Shown here piece after piece: positions 12,901-23,300 of a stretch of 64,000 bases of DNA. Every line of letters begins with the position of its first letter. Position 1 is the stretch's first letter. Position numbers and translations under genes: made by a program. Below the pieces are notes generated by a model that worked only from the letters and a program-made list of their open reading frames with translations, made no database searches and was not told where the DNA came from. Source of the stretch: Ricinus communis (Eukaryota > Streptophyta > Magnoliopsida > Malpighiales > Euphorbiaceae); NCBI RefSeq assembly GCF_019578655.1, contig NC_063263.1:11097001-11161000 (forward strand), in the 5' to 3' direction.

Positions 12901-15900
12901 GCTCCTCCTAGTGATGAAACTGGTGCTTGCCATACATCAGAGTGAACTAATTCTAGAACATCCTTGCTTCTAGAATTGGATGTATTGAACTGTAGTCGAT
13001 GCTGCTTGCTTGTTATGCAATGCTCACAAAAGGGTAATGACACCTTTGTGAGACTAGGAAGTAGATTTTTCTCAGCAAGAACCTTAATGCCTTGTTCAGA
13101 CATATGTCCAAGCTTCTGATGCCACACCATTGCAGATCTCTCGCTTGAACTACTTGAAGCAACAGATGCTTCTGCTTTATGCACAGTCTCTCCCAAAAAT
13201 ATATCCAAATTAGCAGTAATTTTTTCTCCTTTCATAATTACAAGGGCTCCTCGGCTAATCTTCATGATTCCTTTATGAACTTTGATAATGCAATTAAGAT
13301 CATCCAGCTGTCCCAGAGATAACAAATTCTTCTTCAGACCTTCCACATGTCGCACTCCTTGAATAGTGCGGACTGTACCGTCATACATCTTCAACTTGAT
13401 GGTTCCAATGCCTATGATTTTTAAGGCATTATCTTCACAACTATACACAGATCTTCCTAAGATAGGTTCATAATGATGGAACCACTCTTTTCGAGAGGTC
13501 ATGTGATAAGTTGCTCCTGAGTCAAGAAGTCATACATCAGCAAATCTCTTCCTGCTCTCAGTTGATATTGCTGCTTCACAGCACAATACATTTCCATCAT
13601 CCGAAGTGTATGCCACATTCCCTTGAGGATTGGAATTCTTCAAACTCCAACAATCCTTCTTCAGGTGACCTTTCTTACCACAATGGTAGCATTTATAATT
13701 CTTCTTACTCTTTGATTTTGGTCTACCAAGATTATGACTCCCATTTGGGCCACGTTCTGTTGATCTCCCTCTCATCACCATCAAAACTTCCACTTGTTGT
13801 GAACCTGCCTTCTTGTCTTCCTTGTTCCTTCGCCGATTTTCTTCTTCAAGAATAGCGGTTGTTATATCATCAAAGACTAGCATTTCGGTAACAACATTAT
13901 TTGTCAAACTGATGATGAGTTGATCATACGAATCAAGTAGACTTTGGAGTAGAAGTTCTGCACGTTCTTGTGACTTTATTTTATAGCCCAAAGATGTGAG
14001 TTGAGAAAATAGAGTATTCAAGACATTAAGGTGCTCTGTCACTGAAGTAGATTCTAACATTCTTAATGTGTAAAGTTTTCTCTTAAGGAAAATTTTGTTG
14101 TGTAATGACTTGGCTTCGTACAGTCTAGTGAGGTGGTCCCAAATCTCCTTTGCCGTTTTCTTTTCTTCTATACTGGACAAGATCCCATCTGCAAGTGCCA
14201 GATGAAGGTTTGCAATAGCATTCCCATCCATCTCGTTCCACTTATTATCATCTGTGAGTGTTGTCCGATTGCGTTCAACGATAGCCAAGACAATTGTCTT
14301 TTCTCAATACAACCTTTATCTTTAATTTCCACAGTGAGAAATTACTCCCGTTGAACTTTTCAATCTCAAATTTTGCCGCCATTGCTTCTATCACAAACGG
14401 TGCCTTTTAGCTTGTAAAATGAACCGCAGTAATGAACACAACTCACTAGGTAAGTTCCCAGGAAAGATTGGAGGGTCATAAGCGGACCTCTTAAATACCA
14501 ATCTCCTTAGACAGAACCTTCCCTAAATTGTAAGTATTCTTACTACTCCACACAAGCTCTTTTGCACCAAAGAAACCTTAAAAAATCCTCTTCTGATGTG
14601 AAAGATCAGACTGAGCTGCAACCACCGAATTTTAAGAAATTTCTTGCCAACCAAGCTCTGATACCAATTGTAGAAAAATATGAACCTGATAGAGCAAAAT
14701 CACAGCTAATAATTTGAGAAAATAAAGATAAAGTAAGACAAAATACACAATAGAACACACAGATTTACGTGGAAAACCCCTAAACAAATTAAGATAAAAA
14801 CCACGGGTAAGGATAGAAGAATTTTACTATAAGAAAATAATAGGAGTTACAAACTCTCTATTTATAAAGGAGAAAACATTAAAATTCTCTCTTTATAATA
14901 GGAGAAAAATAATTACTTAACTCTCTAATATTTTTCTTTTATTTTTGGGATGATAGAATAACAAGGTGAGACCTCTATTATATAGGCTTGGAAGGTACCT
15001 CAACATTGTTAACTTAGCAATGTGGGAGAAATACTCCTTAAAAATTAATAACTTAACAATGTGGAAGAGATACAAATCCCTAAATATCAACAGTAACTAC
15101 TTATTGCATTAAACTACATTACCAAATTACCTATATAGAAGTGCTTCTGACATCCCTGCCTTTTCCACAAGTGGCTCAATCCTATGGAGTTTTTCGAGGA
15201 CGCCATCATTGAGCATGAGTAAGACTACTTAAGAATATGTTTCAACTCCACTCATTGTTTCACTCTACAGATGCAATTTTCTTGAAGGCTAACCAAAATC
15301 TTGTTTTAGGTATGTTGAATGCACTTCATCGGCTATCCACGCACTGGTTCTGTTCAAAAATTTGTATTCTGATCACAGAAAGGTGGAGATTGAAAATTTT
15401 ATTGAGAATGCTGCAGAATTTATTCAAGACATACAGAGGCCTGACGGTTCATGGTATTTTCTTCGTTTATTTTATTCTTTCCATTAGCAACATGTTTCAT
15501 AGTTTGCCAAAAATTATAGAATTAGTAATAACATCTTCTCCACAGGTATGGAAATTGGGGAATATGCTTTACATATGGCACATGGTTTGCACTCAGAGGT
15601 TTAACTGCTGCAGGCAAGACATACTACAATTGTTCTGCAGTGCGTAAAGGAGTGAATTTTCTACTCAAATCACAAAGGGAAGATGGTGGTTGGGGAGAGA
15701 GTTATCTTTCATGCCCAAAGAAGGTAAGCAGTTTGTTCACATAAACTTTACAGTATCTATTATGCCTAACTGAAGTTCCAGTAGTGAACTGAAGCAGCTA
15801 TAGGGTTACATTTGAGAAGAAAGGTCTATTCAAGTCTTCATTTCCTTAAAAAGAGTACATAGAAAATTATTTATGTACATGGCAATACAGGAATATGTAC

Positions 15901-16400
15901 CCCTTGAAGGTAATAGGTCAAATCTGGTACATACTGCATGGGCATTGATGGGTCTAATTCATGCCGGGCAGGTTAGTTCATACGAATCAAACAGCTGCTA
16001 CATAATTCTGCTCTGAAGTATATGTCATATACATGCTTATGGCCATAACTAAAAGTTGCGAATCTCTTTCATTCAGGCGCAGATAGACCCCGCACCACTG
16101 CATCTTGCTGCAAAGCTGCTAATCAATTCACAAACAGAACTTGGTGATTTTCCTCAACAGGTGATTCCTTTCTTACATGCCTGTTTGGAGAAAAGTTTGA
16201 GTATGTTAATATGTAGGAAACTAGAGTAAAGTGGTACTTTTTTCTTGCCTTGTAGATAGGTTTCAGACAGAATATATAAAACATGAAAGGCTAAAGAAAA
16301 TGAATAGACATAATTATGATACGCAGCAGACATACACAATGCTGCGTAGCTTGAATCTATTGCTTTTCCTTCTTACATTGAATTGAAACATTCAATACTT

Positions 16401-16461
<61 letters not shown>

Positions 16462-16638
16462 TTTTTGAAAAATCTATCGATTGTTTATCTTTTATGGCAG
16501 GAAATTTCGGGAGTTTACATGAGGAATTGCATGTTGCACTATGCAGCATATAGGAAAATTTTCCCTCTGTGGGCTCTGGCAGAATATCGCCGGCATGTTA
16601 TTGCCTTCAAAGAAGGAGTTGAAAAAGAAATTTTGTAG
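6963..16638 (+). CDS. Oxidosqualene cyclase (triterpene synthase), 766 aa, 18 exons
   Basis: Cyclises 2,3-oxidosqualene to a cyclic triterpene at the ER membrane. Exons: 6963-7163, 7276-7461, 7566-7655, 7734-7931, 8014-8098, 8378-8544, 8669-8857, 8942-9055, 9143-9262, 9360-9482, 9667-9765, 9916-9972, 15172-15218, 15310-15453, 15546-15723, 15891-15971, 16077-16160, 16501-16638. They sum to 2,301 nt with matching phases and GT-AG sites, so the frame is intact at normal family length (~760 aa). The start MWRLKIAE is the family N-terminus. The catalytic DCTAE is at 484-488 (9459-9473). QW repeats lie at 109-115, 159-165, 601-607 and 650-656. The product-determining motif reads MLSYCR (256-261): Leu replaces the Trp of beta-amyrin synthases, as in lupeol synthases (MLCYCR), and Ser replaces Cys. 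This favours a dammarenyl-cation-derived pentacyclic or related product over cycloartenol, but the exact product cannot be read from sequence. Intron 12 contains a copia element. The C-terminus runs about ten residues past the usual end. Confidence 0.94.
8299..8391 (+). repeat. 18-bp direct repeat spanning the exon 6 acceptor
   Basis: The sequence gcagcaaaaatgttgagc occurs at 8299-8316, within intron 5, and again at 8374-8391, where it contains the real acceptor AG and the first codons of exon 6 (A-K-M-L-S). The upstream copy therefore carries a ready-made decoy acceptor 75 bp away. Confidence 0.85.
9978..10401 (-). repeat. Copia element 1, left LTR (its 3' LTR)
   Basis: 424 bp, starting TGTAGAAAAATATG and ending AAATATCAACA. 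It matches the right copy except for about nine substitutions, all transitions by eye. Confidence 0.95.
10402..10412 (-). other. Polypurine tract of copia element 1
   Basis: On the minus strand the bases abutting the 3' LTR read AAGTGGGAGAT, a typical copia plus-strand primer. Confidence 0.75.
10478..14382 (-). pseudogene. Degenerate copia gag-pol of element 1
   Basis: Reads from an ATG at 14382-14380 to a TAA at 10478-10480. Domains in order: gag with a CCHC zinc knuckle ([14 protein letters not shown], near 13690-13660), protease DSGAT next to the break at 13530, integrase with zinc finger and the TDNGGEY...QNGVAER region (about 13150-12580), reverse transcriptase with YVDD (near 11440) and RNase H (about 11000-10600). 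Breaks: a frameshift near 14288; stops at 13530-13532 (Trp expected), about 12570 (Trp), about 11890 (Trp), about 11277 (Gln) and about 11087 (Arg); and a frameshift in RNase H near 10675. Each stop is explained by one G-to-A or C-to-T change. The element probably once encoded a single polyprotein but cannot now. Confidence 0.92.
14655..14666 (-). other. Primer-binding site of copia element 1
   Basis: The minus strand reads TGGTATCAGAGC, complementary to the 3' end of initiator tRNA-Met, two bases inside the 5' LTR. This is the standard plant copia primer site. Confidence 0.92.
14669..15092 (-). repeat. Copia element 1, right LTR (its 5' LTR)
   Basis: 424 bp and same length as the left LTR. 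It is followed directly by the GTAAC target copy at 15093-15097 and then the residual 79-bp native intron before exon 13 at 15172. Confidence 0.95.
16401..16459. repeat. (GA)n microsatellite in the last cyclase intron
   Basis: About 59 bases of GA repeat with one GAAAG interruption lie 40 bp upstream of the acceptor of exon 18. The acceptor itself (ttttatggcag) keeps a short pyrimidine tract. Confidence 0.95.
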
Positions 16639-18655
16639 GAGGGATGGGAAGTCTCGAACCTAAATTTCTGACCAAGTTGAGAGACACACCAACAACCGTG
16701 CCAAGCTTGTGGGTGCAAGTAGTTGTTTTTAGTAGATAATTTGGGTTGAGCAATTTGGTATAGTGTGACTGGCAATTCATTGTTATTCCGTCAATACTCG
16801 TAATCTATCTGATACAATACAGAAAGAAGCAGGTGTTCCTTTAATGTAGAGTACTACATATTTCTTTATCTTATCCTGCCTTATTGATGTCTGCAAACAA
16901 CTACTGCCTCTGGAAATTAAACAACTTAATGGAAATAATAAAAATAAATGCAAATAGCGCTGCAAATCCAACAACAGCAGCTGCAACGACTCCCCAAAAA
17001 TCATACTTGTAATCAAAATATTTCACCAGAAAATGTCCAAATTTTGATGCTATTAATCCGTACAACGTCCATGACACTGGACATGCCCAAGGGTACCATC
17101 TCCACCATACAGGTATCCGCTGTTTTAGACACAGTTAATAAATGTAGGAAAATAGTTAGTTCTCAGTGCAACTATACATTTAGGAGACAAAATGGAACTT
17201 GGTAGCAAATACCCAGCGTTCGTGGGACTACATATCCTGAGAATAGGTCCCAGAATGAATAAAATCCAGATGAAACAATCATTGCAATGTGTTGGCTTGG
17301 TGTTACTGCCACAGCCATCATACCATAGAAGGTAAATACAGTAATGTGAAGTACATGAAGAACAAATACCAAAAGATTTTCACAGTAGTGATTTCAAATC
17401 CCAGCATTGTATGCACAATAACACCATATACCATGTCTGCTATAAAATTATATGGCAACTCAATGAGGACTTGCAATGAAAAGATAGAAATTTTTTGTAA
17501 GCAAAACAAGAAATAACTAGGATCTACATGACTAGCGTAGTTTCGAAAAGGTGAAAAACTATTACCTGAGCAAAGGCATAGGGCAAGGCCGAATACATCC
17601 CAGAAGCTCTCTCTCTGTAAAAAAAAGTTCTTTCAGCAGCCACTACTGGCTGGACTGCTGATGCACTTTTTATACCAAGGAACAAAACAGCAGCGTACAT
17701 CGAACCCATTGCATTAAAAAGATCCTGAGGCTTTTCCCTGCAATTTAGGATACATGGAAAAGAATAGTTAGCAGCCAGAGACCATCAAAAGTCGGAACTT
17801 TTGAAGTGGTGAAGTACTCAAGGGAACTTACTTTTTGGAGCCAAGCCTCCAGAACACTGTCCCAAGCATTAAAGCTGTAATTGTTGTATGAATAAATCTT
17901 ACAGCATTGTATGATGAATTCCGCCAGTATGACCAGTGTTGCTCCCTTAAGCAAGCTATACATTGGATCAAAAGTGATTGTGAATACTTTGTAGGGAAAT
18001 ATAGGTCCTTCGAATCAGGAGCACGTGTGCTTAGTTCCTTAATTATAGCTTTGTGTCTCCTGAAAAATATTCTACACAACAGCAACAAATTTAAGGAGAA
18101 GTTCTCCTCTAAATGCTTAACCAAGTTCTTTTTATGTCAAATGCTCCCAGATCAATAGAAGCAAAATATCAATTTGACAAATCACTAATTATTTCATCAG
18201 TATATTTACCTGTACTGTTCTGAATTTCTATAAATATCAGCAAAATCAACCCCCAAAGCTATTTCTTGTGCAGGGGTCGTGACTTCCAACATCCAAGTTG
18301 CCGGATTGTAACCATCTTTAATTTTACTTACTCCTTCAATTCCCTTGACTAAAAGAACAGAATGCGGCTTATCTAGTGATATGAAAAAGATAAAACTGAG
18401 ATATGCATCATTATTTGTAATTTTTCATTTTTCTTCGTATCAAATATACCTCAAAATACTTGATCAGATGCGATGACCAGTAGCCCAGTGGTCCCGCATA
18501 TATTTCTCGTCCTCCTTGCTTCAACAGAATTTTAGCTACAATCCCATGTTACCAACAGAGTCGCATATTGTACAATCCATGACTTCCTCGATGAACATGT
18601 GCAGTTAACCAATTTGGTAGTTAAATTAAATGGGAGCAGATAGTCAGGCTGTTTC

Positions 18656-18967
18656 TGTTAAATAGACCATCACCGCCTCTCTCTTTCCTCCTCTAATTAT
18701 CTAGAGAATTCTATATCTATCCAATAAAAGAAAAAGAAAGAAAGGAGACCGACATAGTGTCCACAAATTTGGTGAGGTGTGTGACTAAGTGGGCGTGGGC
18801 AGAAAATTTGGGAGTGTGTCTAAAGAAATGAGTGAGAAATAGAGTGCAAGTGTGTGCTAGAGTGACGTGAGGTGTGTTTAACATTGTAGTACAAGTATTT
18901 GTACTTGAGTTATATTTATGAATAAATAAGTTTGTTGTGTGCAATTCAGTCCTTCATAAATTCAACA
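18656..18967 (+). mobile_element. Solo LTR in intron 17 of pseudogene A
   Basis: A 312-bp segment begins TGTTAAATAG and ends AAATTCAACA, so it has TGTT...AACA ends. It is flanked by a perfect 5-bp duplication GTTTC at 18651-18655 and 18968-18972. There is no internal domain or second LTR, which fits loss of an LTR retrotransposon by LTR-LTR recombination. A late 'aataaataag' poly(A)-like block suggests plus orientation. It explains much of the enlarged intron (about 0.86 kb versus about 0.3 kb in the other copies). It differs from the LTRs of both copia elements here. Confidence 0.8.
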
Positions 18968-19032
18968 GTTTCTAGCTGACTTAATACTTCTTTAAGATGC
19001 AAGACAGTCAGTAAATTAGTTAAATGGAATTG

Positions 19033-19287
19033 TCAGACAAATAAAACCATTCTGGGACGTAACTTAACAGCTTAAGATTTTGGGTGAATCTATGATCAAA
19101 AATCTTAGAGTTGGATCCTTAGTCACTCTCACTAATCAAAAAATTTTAGCACAAGGTAATATGAGTTTGTATTTGTTCATCCTTCAAAGCCATTGGAAAT
19201 TCGCGTGCGGAGTGTGTCAGAGATATAAAACTATTTTTGGAGCTTCACCTAACAGCTGAAGCTTTTGGATGGAATGGTTTATTGACA
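19033..19287. repeat. Pair of diverged repeats in pseudogene A intron 17
   Basis: Blocks at about 19033-19095 and 19215-19280 align along their length ('tgtcaga', 'ataaaac', 'aacagct', 'tttgg'). They are about 182 bp apart. This motif looks like a dispersed plant repeat, but I cannot name the family. Confidence 0.4.
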
Positions 19288-19418
19288 GGAATCAATTTGA
19301 CTTAAATGCTTTCTGGTCTTGGTAATGCTAGTCAACTTGGATTAAACTTGTGTAATTCAGCCAAAAGGAAGTTAGCACCAGATCGAAACTGCTTGCAGGT
19401 TGTAAATCAGATGCATGC

Positions 19419-19512
19419 TTTTCTGGTTGGGGCATCAACTTCAGTGGGTAGACGAAGCCAAGCTGTTTTCTGGTTGGGGCATCAACTTCAGTGGGTAAAC
19501 GAAGCCAAGCCG
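19419..19512 (-). repeat. 47-bp tandem duplication at the end of exon 17 (pseudogene A)
   Basis: Two adjacent 47-bp copies (19419-19465 and 19466-19512) differ at two positions. The proximal copy ends exactly where exon 17 should end, judged by the 333-bp exon length of the intact paralogs. The duplication displaces the donor and, where GT is expected, the sequence reads AGAAAA|GC. Confidence 0.88.
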
Positions 19513-20024
19513 AATAAAACAACGATTCATAGATAGTAAGATGTTGAGAATGGATGTCATTTTGCTAACAATATCCTGCAATTCTAGGAAATGTTTCTTG
19601 CTTCTTTGGGTATCCAGAAATTGTGGTGTTGCCCTGAGTATATCCACTAGTTTTCCTACCAGCCAGCACATCCATCAGGGTGGTTTTACCAGCACCAGTA
19701 ACACCCATCAAAGCTGTAAGAATACCAGGCCTGAAGGCACCACTCACGCCATGCAAAAGCACCAATTTATCTTCAAGGACACCCTGATTTTTCATTTCCT
19801 GAAAAGGTCAAATTGACATGATCCACATCTCCTAATTTTGGGAAATATCGCCAATGAACAAGATAGTGTTTGCCAAACTTTTGGTACCTGCGGCATGTCA
19901 ACAAAGTACGTAATTTCATCAAACGTGATGTAATGTGGCTCAAATGGAAGAACCATGCCTTTTTTCTTATCATGGTTAACTGCATCAATTGTCTCCATTG
20001 CCATAGATGAGGATATATATGAAC

Positions 20025-20310
20025 TGTCATAAATTAGTATAGCTTACTGTTAGTTTATAAGTTGTCTTTGTTACTTCTATTTCTTAGAAGTCTGTTACGC
20101 ACTAGAATCAGTCTTTGAGTTGTGGAATAATTGTAGGAGAGATTAGCTATTTTTTAGTCAATTAGTTAGGAGTTCTAGTTTAAGTAAAGGTCTGTAATTT
20201 TCAATTTTCTGCAGTACTTCAGTTTTAACTCTTTCTCTTGTATTTATTCTTTTAGAGTAATAAAATCATTAGCTTCATAAAATTGTTGCTGTTGCTTTAA
20301 TTTTAGTACA
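20025..20310 (+). repeat. Copia element 2, 5' LTR
   Basis: 286 bp, TG...CA ends, with a candidate poly(A) region 'gagtaataaaatcatt' near its 3' end. Confidence 0.93.
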
Positions 20311-20322
20311 TGGTATCAGAGC
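20311..20322 (+). other. Primer-binding site of copia element 2
   Basis: TGGTATCAGAGC directly abuts the 5' LTR and is complementary to initiator tRNA-Met. Confidence 0.92.
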
Positions 20323-20375
20323 TTGGTCTTTCAAACTATTAGTCTTTCAAACTCGTGATTTTATTATTCTAAAAG

Positions 20376-23300
20376 ATGAATGGTGGAAGTGCTCCTCAGG
20401 CCTCTATAGACAAGCTGGTTGGTGGTAATTACAATTATTGAAAGCTATGTATGGAAGCTTATTTACAAGGACAGGACTTGTGAGATCTTATCTCTGGTGA
20501 CGATGCGACAATTCCAGAAGATATTCTCCAAAATGCCGAATTGCGATGGAAATGGAGGATAAAGTGTGGGAAAACTTTATTTGCTTTGAGGACATCAATT
20601 AGCAAAGAGTGCATTGAGCATGTCCGTGATCTGAATTCACCAAAAAGATGTATAGGAGACACTTGGTAAGCTGTTTATCAAGAAGGATACAGCTCGACTG
20701 CAATTTCTTGAGAATCAATTGGCTGTTACAACTTAAGAGAACCTTTCAATCGAAGAATATTTTTTGAAGGTTAAGAATTTGTGTTCTGAAATTTCATATT
20801 TGGATTCAGAGGAACCTGTGAGCAGTTCTCGCTTGCATCGTTACTTCATTTGTGGTTTAAGGAGCGAGTTTATGCCATTTATATCTTCGATACAGGGTTG
20901 GGCAAATCAACCTTCAATTGCTGAGTTAGAAAATTTACTTTCTAATCAGGAAGCTTTGGTGAAACAAGTTGCAAGTAACGAAAAATTTCAGAAAGAGGAA
21001 GTTGTTTTCTCTAAGGACCAAAGGAGAAGGAATTATACCTCTGGGAGCAAGAGTCATGAATAGCCTAAGAAGAATTCAATCACTTGTTATCGTTGTGAAA
21101 AGCAGGGGCATATCAAGCGTGATTGTCGAGTGAAGTTAGTTTGTGATCGATGTGGAAAACCAGGCCATATCAAGTCAAAATATCGTGTAAAATTGCAGAA
21201 AACAGGTGCAAATGTTGCACATGAGTGTAGTGAATCTGAACCGAATTGGGAGAAATGTTTTTCCATTGAAGTCTTTGATCAGTAAATAATTTCTCCTGTG
21301 CATCAAGTTGCTGCGTTTACAGAAGCAAATATTGTCATTGATTATAAGAAGGAGTGGATCGTCGATTCCGATTGTTCTCATCATGCAATAGAAAATGATG
21401 CTCTATTATCCGATGTTCACGCACATTGTGCGGAAAAGGTCATTGCGACAACCAATAATTCTCTACATCCAGTAGTAAAAGAAGGGAATGTTAAGGAAGG
21501 TGATTTTGATGATGGAGGCATATTTCTCAAGGACATTTATCATGTTCCGGGCTAAAAAAGAATCTCGCTTCAGTTTCTCAAATTACTGATCCAGGAAAGT
21601 ATGTACTTTTTAGTCCAAATGATGTAAAAATTCTTTCAAGACCAGATAGTATTTCAGTTGATGTTTTATTCACTGGGAAAAGAAAGGAATCTTTGTATGT
21701 ATTGTCTGCAAGTGATGCGTATGTTGCAAATACGGGTCAGAATGTTAGCTCAGCACTTTGGCATGCTCGTTTGGGTCACGTTGGCCAGTCCTTATAGAAA
21801 GTCTCAACACATCAGCTTCTTGAAGGTGTTCCTGTTTTCAAAGATGTTCATTATAATGAAGTTTGCCCAGGTTGTCAATATGGGAAATCTCATCGACTTC
21901 CTTTTGCAAAGTCAGAGAATAGAGCATCGGCAGTATTATAATTGCTTCATGCTGATCTATTGGGGCCAACTAAAATACCTAGCTACACTAGATTTTAGTA
22001 TGTGATGGTTTTAGTAGATGATTTTTCTCGGTTCAGCTGGGTTTATTTCTTGGAACGTAAAAGTGAGGTCTTCTCCAAATTTGTTCAATTCAAGCTTGAC
22101 GTGGAGAAAGAACTTGGGCAGCCAATAAAGTGTTTGCGCACCGACAATGGAGGAGAATTTATGTCAGATGAGTTTTTAAGCTATTGTAAGGCACATGGGA
22201 TTTAACGTCAAATGACTTGTCTAGAAACACCACAGCAAAATGGAGTTGTTGAGCGCAAGCTAGCTCATTTAACATCTGTGTGTCTGTCATGGATGCACTC
22301 GAAGAGTCTACCGAGAGAATTATAGGCAGCTGCATTTCATACGGCATGTCATGTCATAAATCGATTACCTCCATGGCATGGGATAGGATCTTCTCCATTC
22401 GAGTTAGTGTATCATCACAAACCCAATGTGAGTTATTTTCGAGTTTTTGGATCTGTTTGCTATGTTCATATCTTAAAAAATAATAGAACTAAACTTGACC
22501 CCAAGGCCAAGCAGTGTATTTTTGTTAGCTATGACACTCATAGGAAGGGATGGAGATGTATGGATTTACAAACAAAGAAAGTTATTGTGTCTCGTGATGT
22601 GGTGTTCGACGAATTGCCATCTTGTATGGCTGATTCAAATACCAAGAGTACAATTGATCTTGCCATTTTTCCTGATGATTCTTCATCAAGTACTGCGGAG
22701 AGTAATGGTTCTTCTTTTATAGAAAGCACTCAAGAAAATTCAGAGGTTGTCACAAGAAAGAAATCGGTGAGACAGAAGAAACAACCTGCTCATCTGGCTG
22801 ATTATGAGATTAAAATAAATCAGTTCTCTGTTTTGTCTTATTTCTTTATGGAGGACTCATTTGAAAATGAACCAAAGTCATATGATGAAGCTAAAAGAAT
22901 TTCTGAATAGGAAGAGGCAATGCAAGAAGAAATTTCAGCTTTAAAGAAGAATGACACATGGGAGCTTGTACCGAAACCTGTAGATGCTTAGTTAGTTACA
23001 TATAAATGGGTGTACAAATTAAAGAAAAGGGCTGATGGTGAAATAAAGAGGTACAAAGCTCGACTTGTCGCTCGTGGGTTCTCTCAACAATATGGCAGAG
23101 ATTATGATGAGACTTTCAGCCCGTTGCTAGGATGGTAACGTTTTGAACAATTGTCTCTTTAGCAGCTAGTAAAGGCTGGAAATTATGGCAACTTGATGTA
23201 AGAAATGCCTTCTTATATGGAGAATTGGATCGCGATATTTTTATGGAGCAGCCGCAAGGTTTTATCTCTAGCAAGCATCCTAATCATGTTTGCCGTCTCA

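Larger units (their letters stand above)
9978..15092 (-). mobile_element. Complete Ty1/copia LTR retrotransposon in cyclase intron 12
   Basis: A 5,115-bp element is bounded by two 424-bp LTRs (9978-10401 and 14669-15092; TG...CA ends). A perfect 5-bp target duplication GTAAC lies at 9973-9977 and 15093-15097. The primer-binding site and polypurine tract sit inside the LTRs on the minus strand, so the element is antisense to the cyclase gene. The internal domain order gag - protease - integrase - reverse transcriptase - RNase H defines copia. The coding region has several stops and frameshifts, so the copy is non-autonomous. The LTRs differ at about 9 of 424 positions (~2%), indicating a fairly recent insertion. 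Confidence 0.96.

Noticed and set aside
14655..14666. The primer-binding site as proof that the element is still mobile.
   Set aside because: Signals in cis are intact, but the coding region has at least five stops and two frameshifts, so any movement would need proteins from another copy.
9972..15172. The cyclase as a gene broken by a retrotransposon.
   Set aside because: The element lies wholly in an intron, the donor is regenerated, and exon phases before and after it join to an intact 766-codon frame.
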